Assembly (NCBI GenBank): GCA_025937835.1
Contig: JAICQO010000009.1
Location: 1 to 64,000 of the forward strand
DNA: 64,000 bases
Source of the DNA: Polyangiaceae bacterium
GTDB taxonomy: Bacteria > Myxococcota_A > Polyangia > Polyangiales > Polyangiaceae
Reading direction: 5' to 3'
The notes under the pieces: model-generated
What the model saw: the letters and a program-made list of their open reading frames with translations, nothing else
What the model was told of the DNA's origin: nothing
Databases searched by the model: none
Shown here: positions 45,275-53,003 of the stretch, in pieces
How the letters are laid out: each line of letters starts with the position of its first letter
Numbering within the stretch: the stretch's first letter is position 1
Position numbers and translations under genes: made by a program

Positions 45275-45634
45275 ATGCCCTTTAGCCGCTGGAAGAAGCA
45301 GTGGAACGAGAACTGGCAGGCGCTCAAGGCGTCGAAACCGGGTAAGCGCTTCCAAGAGGCTCGGGACCGCCAGCGCGAGAAAGATCGATCGCGCTCCGCC
45401 CTCGCACGCTGGTTGCGGCCGATCTTCGCGGTGCTCGCGTTCGCCGTCGGGGTGGTGCTGGCGTTCATACCGGGCCCGGCGGTCGTCTTCTTCGCCCTGT
45501 CTGCGGCGTTGTTCGCGACGCAATCCGAGACGATCGCCAAGGCGCTGGATCGCTTCGAGCTATGGCTACGCCGAGTGTGGACGAAGCTCCGAAAGGGTTC
45601 GGGGCCCGGGCACAGAAAGCAGGTTGCTCGCTGA
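45275..45634 (+). CDS. PGPGW-like small membrane protein
   Basis: 119 residues. A basic N-terminal region (KKQWNENWQALKASKPGKRF) is followed by one or two membrane helices (LRPIFAVLAFAVGVVLAFIP and VVFFALSAALFA) linked by GPA; the IPGPAVVFFALSAALFA segment matches the PGPGW family of putative membrane proteins. The C terminus is basic. Unknown function, no obvious operon partner; divergent from the GH43 gene. Confidence 0.75.
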   Translation: MPFSRWKKQWNENWQALKASKPGKRFQEARDRQREKDRSRSALARWLRPIFAVLAFAVGVVLAFIPGPAVVFFALSAALFATQSETIAKALDRFELWLRRVWTKLRKGSGPGHRKQVAR

Positions 45635-45745
45635 CGGTCTCCTCAGGGATAACGCGCTGGCGCTTTCACCAGCGTGTCAAACCGCTCGGCGCGGCGCCGT
45701 GCCCGGCTTGACGCAGCCCGAAGGCCGGGCGAAAGCCGAGCAACC

Positions 45746-48193
45746 GTGGTTGCTGTTTTGGGGACGAGACGTATACGGGCCGTGTTTTGGAGCTCGACCT
45801 TGGCGGCCTTGCTCGCGGCGTGCGGTCGCACTCCGCTGGACGCACTTTCGAATGCGGCGAGCGGAGGCGCGGCGACGGGCGGCTCCGGGGCGACGGGAGG
45901 GCTGACCACGGGCGGTGCCGCACCAGCCGGAGGCGTGCCAACGACCGGCGGCCTGGCTCTGACCGGCGGCGTGGCTCCAACCGGAGGTTCCCCGGTGGTG
46001 GCTCCCGGCGCGGGCTTCGGCGGAATGGTCTCGGCGGGCGGAGCCGCGCCGGGCGGGAGCGGCGGCGCGGGAGCGAGCCTGTCGAGCTGCGATGCCGCAC
46101 TTTCCACCGTCGTAGACGGCCCACTCGCCAACGAGGCCGGAGGCAGCGTGGTCGCGAGCGTCAGCCGCGACTTCAACGCGGACGGTCGCCTGGATCTGGC
46201 CGGCGCCAACCTGGACGGCAGCCTCAGCGTGTTGCTGGGCAACGGCGACGGCACTTTTGCGGCCGGTGTCGTCTATTCGACCGGGCTCGAGGACGGTCAG
46301 CGCTCCGGCTACTCCCCGAGCGTGATCGTGGCCTCGGACTTCGACTCGGACGGCACGGCGGATCTGGCGCTCGTGAGCCCAGCTTCCACGAGCGTGAGCG
46401 TGCTGCTCGGAAGGCCGGATGGCACGTTCGGAACGGCCACCGAATACCCGCTCCCTGGCGTAAACATCGCCCTCACCAGCGGCGACTTCGACGGCGACGG
46501 CAGCGTGGATCTGGCGGTTCTGGGCCTGGTGGCGAACGCTGGGATCGACGTCGGCACGCTACACGTCCTCTTTGGCAGGCGCGATGGGACGTTCGTCGTG
46601 GAGGGGCAGTCCTGGGAGGGAGGCGCCGTGGAAGACATCGAGGCCGCCGACATCGACGCGGACGGCGTTCTCGACCTGGTGGTGCTCGACTACACCTCGA
46701 TCACCGTGTTGTACGCCCAGGGCGGCGGAAGGTTCGGCGCGCCGCGCGTCCTCTCGGGTGCCGACACCTTCACGTCTTTGGAGGCGAGCGACTTCGACAC
46801 GGATGGTTACGTGGACCTCGCCGTGTCGTTCTCTTGCGGTCGCTCCGCCCTCCCGGAGAGCGGCGTCCAGTTGTTCCAGGGAGACGGCATGGGCGGCCTC
46901 GTGGCGGGTTCGCGGTATCTCCTCGCGGGCGGCTGCGCCGGGCCGCTGCACCTCGCAGACGTGAACGGCGACGGGGCGCCGGATTTGGTCGCCGCGCCGT
47001 GGAGCCCATTCCTCGCCCTGGGCGACGGCAGCTTTTCGACCGAAGTGTCCAGCGCGGGGCTGTTTGGACAAACCCTGGTGGGCCTCGCCGACTGGGATGG
47101 GGACGGCAATCGCGACGTCATGACCAGCGCAGGCACCTCGGTGATCGTTTACCCAGGGCGCGGTGACGGCACGTTCGGCTACAGCCCGGTCTTCGAAACC
47201 GGGATTGCCCCCACGAGCCTGGTCGTCGGAAACTTCGGCGCCAGCGCTGCGCCGGACGTCGCGACGCTGAACTTCGATTCCTCGCTCGGGAGCTCGGTGA
47301 GCCTGCTCTTCAACGAGGGCGACGGCACGCTCGCATCCCCCGTTCAATACCCGACCGATCCCCCGGCAGGTGCGCTCCGCACCGCAGATCTGAACGCTGA
47401 CGGCTGGCTGGATCTGCTGCTGCCGCTCGCGTCGAGCGCCGGGATCGGCGTGCTGTTGGGATCCAGCAGCGGCGAGTTTTCGTCGATGGTCAGCTACGAG
47501 GCCGGCCGCGATCCACGAGACCTCGACGTCCGCGATTTGAACCGGGACGGCGCGCTCGATGTGGTGGTCGCGGATCAAGTCGGACAAGCCATCCAGGTGC
47601 TTCTCGGCAAGGGCGACGGCAGCTTCGAAGCACCGGCGCGCGTGCAGCTGAATCGAGACGCCACGCAGGTCGTGGTGCTCGACGCCAACCGCGATGCATT
47701 TTCAGACGTCGCCGTCACCAGCCTCGGCGCCTTGAGCTGGACGCTGCTGCTCGGAGACGGGACGGGCGCGTTCCACGAGGCGTTCGAGTATGCGGGCGGA
47801 GAACGCGCTTCCCAGCTTAGCCACGGCGATCTGGATCGCGACGGGAACGAGGATGTCCTGATTTCGAACCAGCTCGGCCTCAGCATCTTCTTCGGAACGA
47901 GCGAGGGCAACTTCGAGCGCACGCTCGGACACGCGGGACTCGGCGGCGACTTCAGCGTGGTCGATATGGACGGAGACGGCATTTCGGATCTCGTTTCGAC
48001 GAGCTTCGGCGACCCATCCGGTGTCACGATCGCGTTCGGCAACGGCGACGGAACGTTCCGCTGCACGCAACGGTATGCGCTCGGCCGCTCGGTGCGTTCC
48101 CACGCGGTCGGCGACCTGGATCGCGATGGCCGCAACGACCTCGCCGTCGTCAGCGGTGACGGCGTCGAGGTTTGGTTGAGCCGCCCGCGCTAG
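45746..48193 (+). CDS. FG-GAP/VCBS repeat lipoprotein
   Basis: 815 residues from the GTG at 45746 (another GTG, 45782, or an upstream one at 45674, are alternatives). Signal with lipobox LAACG, a TGG linker, then a series of about 12 FG-GAP/VCBS repeats: DFNADGRLDLAGAN...GDGTF, DFDSDGTADLALV, DFDGDGSVDLAVL, and so on, each with a calcium-type DxDxDG loop. Such repeats form a beta propeller of the integrin-alpha type and are common in secreted adhesins and in enzymes. No catalytic domain is attached. The last 44 bp overlap the convergent LysR gene. Confidence 0.87.
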   Translation: MVAVLGTRRIRAVFWSSTLAALLAACGRTPLDALSNAASGGAATGGSGATGGLTTGGAAPAGGVPTTGGLALTGGVAPTGGSPVVAPGAGFGGMVSAGGAAPGGSGGAGASLSSCDAALSTVVDGPLANEAGGSVVASVSRDFNADGRLDLAGANLDGSLSVLLGNGDGTFAAGVVYSTGLEDGQRSGYSPSVIVASDFDSDGTADLALVSPASTSVSVLLGRPDGTFGTATEYPLPGVNIALTSGDFDGDGSVDLAVLGLVANAGIDVGTLHVLFGRRDGTFVVEGQSWEGGAVEDIEAADIDADGVLDLVVLDYTSITVLYAQGGGRFGAPRVLSGADTFTSLEASDFDTDGYVDLAVSFSCGRSALPESGVQLFQGDGMGGLVAGSRYLLAGGCAGPLHLADVNGDGAPDLVAAPWSPFLALGDGSFSTEVSSAGLFGQTLVGLADWDGDGNRDVMTSAGTSVIVYPGRGDGTFGYSPVFETGIAPTSLVVGNFGASAAPDVATLNFDSSLGSSVSLLFNEGDGTLASPVQYPTDPPAGALRTADLNADGWLDLLLPLASSAGIGVLLGSSSGEFSSMVSYEAGRDPRDLDVRDLNRDGALDVVVADQVGQAIQVLLGKGDGSFEAPARVQLNRDATQVVVLDANRDAFSDVAVTSLGALSWTLLLGDGTGAFHEAFEYAGGERASQLSHGDLDRDGNEDVLISNQLGLSIFFGTSEGNFERTLGHAGLGGDFSVVDMDGDGISDLVSTSFGDPSGVTIAFGNGDGTFRCTQRYALGRSVRSHAVGDLDRDGRNDLAVVSGDGVEVWLSRPR

Positions 48194-49106
48194 AGCCGCG
48201 CTCCCAATACGGCGGTTTCCCGAGCCGCTCCCGGAAAAAGTCGATGAAGGCGCGGGTCTTGCGCGGCAAGAGCTCCCGGTCCGCCGTCAGCGCGAAGATG
48301 CCGTGTTCGGGCAGCTGCCACTCGGAGAGCAGCTGGACGAGCCGGCCTTTCGCGAGGTCTTCCCCGACCACGAAGCGCGGAACGCGCGCGAGCCCGAGGC
48401 CTTGCAGCAAGGCCTGATGCAGGGCCAGGCTGTTGTTGACGCGCAGCGGCCCGCGCACCGCGATCGTCTCCGTCTTCGAGCCGCGGGTGAAGGCCCAGCG
48501 CGCGCCCGTGGGGGAGAGAGAATAAACCAGCGCAGAGTGCTCGGTGAGGTCCGCGGGCTTCTTCGGAGCTCCGGCCCGTTTCAGGTAAGACGGGTGAGCC
48601 GCGATCACGTTGCTACCGCTCGCGAGCCGGTGAGCAATCAAGCTCGAATCGGCGAGGGTGCCGACGCGGAGCGCTAGATCGAAGCCGCCCTCGACGAAGT
48701 CGAGCACGCGATCGTCGAGCACCAGATCGATGCGCACCTCCGAAAACTTTTGCGCGAAGGCGCCGAGCGCGGGCACCACGTGTAACAGACCGAACGACAT
48801 CGGCGCGTTGACGCGCAGCACGCCGCGCGGCAAAAGCTGGGTTTGAGTCGCCGACTCCTCCGCGTCCCGCGCGGCGACAAGCGCGCGCTGCGCGTGCGGC
48901 AAGGCCGCCTGACCCGCCTCGGTCAAGGACAGGCGGCGCGTGGTGCGCTGGAACAGCCGCACCCCGAGCCCGGCTTCGAGCCGCGAAACGGCCACGCTCA
49001 CCATCGCCTTCGAGACGGAGAGCCGCTTGGCAGCCGCGGAAAACCCCTGCGTTTCGGCGACAGCCACGAAAACGGCCAGATCCTGGAGCGCGCCGAGATT
49101 GTTCAT
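48150..49106 (-). CDS. LysR-family transcriptional regulator
   Basis: 318 residues. N-terminal winged HTH: FVAVAETQGFSAAAKRLSVS, then SKAMVSVAVSRLEAGLGVRL and LFQRTTRRLSLTEAG. The C-terminal part is the periplasmic-binding-like effector domain (VRIDLVLDDRVLDFVEGGFD). It is close to the DsdC/AaeR-like broad group (CrgA-type). It is divergent from a short-chain reductase/epimerase gene, which is its likely target; the gap holds a clear dyad. Confidence 0.9.
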   Translation of the reverse strand: MNNLGALQDLAVFVAVAETQGFSAAAKRLSVSKAMVSVAVSRLEAGLGVRLFQRTTRRLSLTEAGQAALPHAQRALVAARDAEESATQTQLLPRGVLRVNAPMSFGLLHVVPALGAFAQKFSEVRIDLVLDDRVLDFVEGGFDLALRVGTLADSSLIAHRLASGSNVIAAHPSYLKRAGAPKKPADLTEHSALVYSLSPTGARWAFTRGSKTETIAVRGPLRVNNSLALHQALLQGLGLARVPRFVVGEDLAKGRLVQLLSEWQLPEHGIFALTADRELLPRKTRAFIDFFRERLGKPPYWERGSSAGGSTKPRRRHR

Positions 49107-49127
49107 CTACGTGAACTATATGTTCAC
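49101..49127. promoter_or_regulatory. Dyad GTGAAC-N5-GTTCAC, likely LysR operator
   Basis: GTGAAC (49111-49116) and GTTCAC (49122-49127) form a perfect inverted repeat with a 5-bp spacer, and an overlapping GTTCA...TGAAC pair lies at 49101-49116; another GTGAAC is at 49152. The palindrome sits between the LysR start (49106) and the SDR start (49174), where LysR regulators bind. Not tested. Confidence 0.55.
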
Positions 49128-49173
49128 ATTTGGACTGATTATAGGTCAACGGTGAACGTCGTAGACGAAGGGC

Positions 49174-50079
49174 ATGAACCTCTTCGTCACTGGAGCCACT
49201 GGATACATCGGCTCGGTCACCACCGAGCACCTCACGCGCGCCGGGCATACGCTGACTGCGCTTGCACGCTCCGAGCACAGCCAAGCGCGGCTCGCCGCGC
49301 AAGGCGTCACACAGGTCCGCGGCGAGCTCTCCGACACGGCGCGCCTGGCCGAGCTCGCGAGCGCGGCCGAAGGCGTGGTGTGGATGGCGACGTCCAACCG
49401 CGAGGACATCGACGCGCCGGCGGTCGACGCGATCCTCGAGCGCCTGCGCGGGAGCGGCAAGACCTTCCTCTACACGAGCGGTGTCTGGGTGCACGGCAAC
49501 ACGCGAGGTCGCGGCGACGAGGACAGCCCGCTCGACGCTGCCGAGCTCGTGGCCTTTCGCGTGCCGGTCGAGCGTCGCGTGCTCACGACGCCCGGGATCC
49601 GCGGTTTGGTGGTGCGTCCGGGCATCGTCTACGGCAGAAACGGCGGGATCCCGTCGATGCTCAGCGCGTCTGCTGCCGCGAGCGGGGCCGCGCGCTTCGT
49701 CGGCACGGGCGAAAACCGCTGGGCCACGGTGTGGGTGGACGACCTGGCCGACCTCTACGTGCGCACGCTGGAGCGCGCGCCGGCGGGCTCGGTGCTGATC
49801 GGGGTTCACGGCGCCGCCTTCCGCGTCCGCGAGATCGCTCGAGCCGCGAGCGCCGGCGCCGGTGCGGCTGAACGAGTCGTGTCCTGGCCGCTTTCAGAGG
49901 CGCGCGTCGAGCTCGGAGCGTTCGCCGACGCGCTGGTGCTCGATCAGGAGCTCAGCTCCGCGCGCGCCGAACGCCTGCTCGGCTGGCGGCCGCGCGGGCC
50001 GTCGATTGTCGAAGAGCTACGCGGCGGATCCTACGCCATCGCGAGCGCGGCTCCGGCCGCGGCGGCTCGCTCGAGGTAA
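49174..50079 (+). CDS. NAD-dependent epimerase/dehydratase-like SDR
   Basis: 301 residues. Rossmann start MNLFVTGATGYIGSVTTEHL (TGxxGxxG). The usual YxxxK catalytic pair is not clear in this protein: the region TSGVWVHGNTRG carries a Thr-Ser and the next strand VRPGIVYGRNGG is the extended-SDR RPxxxYG motif. It belongs to the extended/atypical SDR group (NmrA/GalE-like). Divergent from the LysR gene, possibly regulated by it. Substrate unknown. Confidence 0.83.
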   Translation: MNLFVTGATGYIGSVTTEHLTRAGHTLTALARSEHSQARLAAQGVTQVRGELSDTARLAELASAAEGVVWMATSNREDIDAPAVDAILERLRGSGKTFLYTSGVWVHGNTRGRGDEDSPLDAAELVAFRVPVERRVLTTPGIRGLVVRPGIVYGRNGGIPSMLSASAAASGAARFVGTGENRWATVWVDDLADLYVRTLERAPAGSVLIGVHGAAFRVREIARAASAGAGAAERVVSWPLSEARVELGAFADALVLDQELSSARAERLLGWRPRGPSIVEELRGGSYAIASAAPAAAARSR

Positions 50080-50085
50080 GGGAGC

Positions 50086-51189
50086 TCAACCGCGCTTGCG
50101 TTCGCGCTTGTGGGCAAAGCTGTGCGCGGCGAGCTCGAGCCCGACCCGATCGAGGCCGGCGAGGGACCTCGCCGTTTCGCCGTCGAGACCGGCTCGCGCC
50201 GCCCAGAGCTCGGGAGACTGGAGGAAGCCGCGGCGCGTGGGCTCGTCGGTGTACAGCCGAACCAAAAAGCGCTCGAGCGCCTGAGCCGCGTCGCTCCGGG
50301 CATGCGGCTCGCAGTACTGAATGGCGGCGGCAGGCTCGGTGACCGCCCGGCGACGGCCTTCCGCGAGCACCGCTCGAGCCCGCTCGATTTCCACGAGCAG
50401 CTCGCCGAAAGCCGGGTACGAGCCGTCTCGCTCGAGGATCACGCTCAGCGGTCGTGGCGCACGCGCCCCGAGCTCGGTGAGCAGCGAGTAGACGGCTTCG
50501 GGCACCGCGTGCAAATGGTCGTCGAGCAAGCGCTGGTTTCCGGCCGGCCCGATCCATTTGCCACCTGCGAGGTGGACGGCCCGAACACGCTCGAGCGGCA
50601 AAGCGCAGAGCTGCTCGAGCGGGTCCCTCCCGAAGTTCACGGCGTTGGAGTAGAGGTTGTTGAGATCGAGCAGCAGCGGGGCGTCGCTTTGCACCAGCAC
50701 GCGCGCGATCCACTCGCTCTCGTCGAGCTCGCTGCCCGGCGGTTCGAGCAGCGTCGCGATGTTTTCGAGCAGCGGCGTCGCACCGACGATGCGCCGCGCA
50801 CGCGCCACGTTCTCTGCCGCGCCACAGACGGTGGCCACGCTGCGCGGAGGCGCGGCCAAATGCCCGATCTCCACGCCGTCGCCGCGAACGAACGCCAGGT
50901 GCTCCGACCAGAGCTCGGGCTCGATCGAATGCACCACGCGAGCCAACGACTCGAGACGCCGGGCATCGACCGGCAGCGACGAGGCCAGGCCGAGCGAAAC
51001 CCCATGCAACACGACCGGCACCTGCGCCGAGAGCGTCTTCATCGCCCGCAGCTCACGCGCGGGAGCCCGGAACAGATCGTCGGCGATCACCTCGACCAGC
51101 TCGATCCGGTCGAGGTTCGAGAGAATGCCCCCGGCGAGCTCGCGCCTCCAGCCGATGCCGACGCGATCCTTCCCCGTCAACTCCCGCAC
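50086..51189 (-). CDS. DUF692/MNIO-type iron oxygenase
   Basis: 367 residues from a GTG at 51189. Conserved residues of the multinuclear non-heme iron oxygenase fold are all visible: E33 in IELVEVIADD, H62 in VVLHGVSLGL, H97 in LWSEHLAF, E142 in LLENIATL, D175/N177/N178 in LLLDLNNLYSNAVNFG, H206 in VHLAGG, D224/H225/H227 in LLDDHLHAVP and E253 in ILERDGSY. In the family these ligate two or three irons; known members (MbnB, TglH, bufferin enzymes) modify Cys in peptides. It overlaps the Cys tail of the TIGR04222 gene by 13 bp. C-terminal ~100 residues are an extension of unknown role. Confidence 0.9.
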   Translation of the reverse strand: MRELTGKDRVGIGWRRELAGGILSNLDRIELVEVIADDLFRAPARELRAMKTLSAQVPVVLHGVSLGLASSLPVDARRLESLARVVHSIEPELWSEHLAFVRGDGVEIGHLAAPPRSVATVCGAAENVARARRIVGATPLLENIATLLEPPGSELDESEWIARVLVQSDAPLLLDLNNLYSNAVNFGRDPLEQLCALPLERVRAVHLAGGKWIGPAGNQRLLDDHLHAVPEAVYSLLTELGARAPRPLSVILERDGSYPAFGELLVEIERARAVLAEGRRRAVTEPAAAIQYCEPHARSDAAQALERFLVRLYTDEPTRRGFLQSPELWAARAGLDGETARSLAGLDRVGLELAAHSFAHKRERKRG

Positions 51190-52076
51190 CCCCCGCAGCC
51201 GCCACCACCGCCGCAAGACGACCCGCACGACGACGAGCCGCACGAAGAAACGCCGCACGCATGCGTCGAAGACGACCACGAGCTGCCCGGGCTGCCGCTA
51301 TCCGGCAGCGGCCCCGGGAAAAGCGCCGTGAAGCGCTCGCGGAGCGGGCCCTCTAGCGCGACGGCGCCGTAGATTCCCAATAGTAACGTGAGCTCGTTGG
51401 TGGCTCCGCCAGGAGCGATGTTGGCGGACCGCTCGCGGAGTCCGGAGAACAAGGCTTGAAAGTCCTGAACCACGCGGCGCCCCAGCGTGGTGCGGCGTCG
51501 CCACAGCAAGCAGCCGGCCGCGACGGGCACAACCAAGCTCAGCGCGACCAAAAAACCGACGTTGTGGTGACCTCGAGCGAACGCCAGCGACACCTTCGTG
51601 AACGACACCCACCATAAAAACGCGCAAGCGCCGAGACCGAGCAACAGCCGGACCCCCTGCTGCCCCGGGGACGGCAGCAGCCGCTGCTCGCGGAGCTGGG
51701 CTTCGATGGCGGTGCAGGCACGCCGGCATTCGTAGCTACGGAGCGCGCTCGAGGCGGGGCTCGGAGCCTCGAAGTGCTGGACGATGTTTTGCTCTATCGG
51801 GCGGCGCGTGTACGAGGCCGCGCCGGGCACCGCGTGCAGCGTGTCCCCGTTCGCCACCAACAAGCCGCGATCGTGGAGGGCCAACGTGGCGATCCGGATC
51901 ACCTCGTCCGTGTCGGCGCGCAGCCGCGCGAACCAGTACGGATCCGGCTGCCAGATCTGCGGAACCGGCCCCGATTCGAGGAAATAGCGGGCGAGCCCCA
52001 CGCCGCCCAGCACGAAGCTGGACAGCACGGCGTAGAAGACCAGAAACTCGGGGCCGCGCAGGTCGAACGGGTTCAT
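51177..52076 (-). CDS. TIGR04222 membrane protein with six-Cys C-terminal tail
   Basis: 299 residues. N terminus MNPFDLRGPEFLVFYAVLSS and LRADTDEVIRIATLALHDRG match the TIGR04222 family. Three membrane helices (about 10-30, 145-165, 172-192) precede a soluble segment. The last 36 residues are almost all Ser, Gly and Cys with Cys at 274, 279, 284, 288, 294 and 297 (HACGVSSCGSSSCGSSCGG...). This looks like a RiPP-type core region fused to a membrane anchor. It is the middle gene of a three-gene operon (6-bp gap upstream, overlap downstream) with a DUF692 enzyme. Function unproven. Confidence 0.87.
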   Translation of the reverse strand: MNPFDLRGPEFLVFYAVLSSFVLGGVGLARYFLESGPVPQIWQPDPYWFARLRADTDEVIRIATLALHDRGLLVANGDTLHAVPGAASYTRRPIEQNIVQHFEAPSPASSALRSYECRRACTAIEAQLREQRLLPSPGQQGVRLLLGLGACAFLWWVSFTKVSLAFARGHHNVGFLVALSLVVPVAAGCLLWRRRTTLGRRVVQDFQALFSGLRERSANIAPGGATNELTLLLGIYGAVALEGPLRERFTALFPGPLPDSGSPGSSWSSSTHACGVSSCGSSSCGSSCGGGGGCGGCGS

Positions 52077-52082
52077 CGCCGA

Positions 52083-52820
52083 CTAGTGCAGAGCCGTTGC
52101 CTGGCGGTGCATTTCCGTGGCCAGCTCGAGCAGGTCGAGCAGCGCTCGCGGGGCGGCACCCGCCGGCAACGCGCGCGTCTCGCGGGCGAGGGAGAGCCGC
52201 TCCAACGTCTCTCGATAACGATCACCCGGCAGCTGTGCCGCGACTTGCTCGAGCGAGAGCTTCGGCGACGGCGCAGGTTGGCCCTTGAGCTCGAGCAGAG
52301 CCTCCGCGCAGGCGCGGAGCGGCCCGGCGGTGTCCGCTACCAGGGCTGCGGCCTGTTCGTCGCGCAAGCTGCGCAGCAAATACCTCTGCCGGAGCCGGAG
52401 GATCAGGTTCAAGAGAACCTGCCGCAACCGTGCGAGCTCGGCGGCGCGCGACGGACGGATCTCCGCGAACGGATCCGGACCGTGGAGCACGCGGCGGCGA
52501 TGCAGGATGTCCGCGAACTTCACCGCGAACGCTTCGACGGCTGCCGGAACCTCGCTCGAAAGCAGGAACATGGCCTCGAGCCGGATCGCCGCGTAAGCCG
52601 TGCGCAGCGGATCTCTCAATCGATCGGCGCGGTCGGGCGAAAACTCCTCGAGCACGAGGATCAGGTTCACGTCCGAGGTCTTTCGCAGCTTTCCCTCGGC
52701 AGCGCTGCCGTAGAGCACGACGGAGACCAGCTCCGAGCCGAAAACCTGGCGAGCCTCTGCGACGAACCCCGACAGGACCCGCTGCACGGAATCGGGCAGT
52801 AGCGCGCTCTCTTCAGACAC
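52083..52820 (-). CDS. Minimal nucleotidyltransferase (MNT-like) with altered SDxD motif
   Basis: 245 residues. The signature is VVLYGSAAEGKLRKTSDVNL: GSxxxG is present, but the usual second metal-binding Asp of SDxD is Asn (SDVN). Downstream are helical parts (FADILHRRRVLHG, LRQRYLLRSLRDEQ) without a HEPN motif. Such proteins transfer nucleotides to small molecules, tRNA or partner proteins. Coupled to the TIGR04222/DUF692 pair (6-bp gap). The altered metal ligand may reduce activity or bind without catalysis; a sensor or regulatory use is possible. Confidence 0.78.
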   Translation of the reverse strand: MSEESALLPDSVQRVLSGFVAEARQVFGSELVSVVLYGSAAEGKLRKTSDVNLILVLEEFSPDRADRLRDPLRTAYAAIRLEAMFLLSSEVPAAVEAFAVKFADILHRRRVLHGPDPFAEIRPSRAAELARLRQVLLNLILRLRQRYLLRSLRDEQAAALVADTAGPLRACAEALLELKGQPAPSPKLSLEQVAAQLPGDRYRETLERLSLARETRALPAGAAPRALLDLLELATEMHRQATALH

Positions 52821-53003
52821 TAGATTCCCAAAACGAGCAGCAATGTCTCGTATCTAGACGTGCCGACGAGCGGCAGCAATCCGAATCAGTGATCGAAATC
52901 TGGCTGCGATCGCCGGGGCCTCGCGCCCTGGCTCGAAAAATCCCGTCCAAGCCGGCTCCGAGGGGGGCGTGCGCCGCTTGCGAGTCCTCCAGGTACTATC
53001 AAG

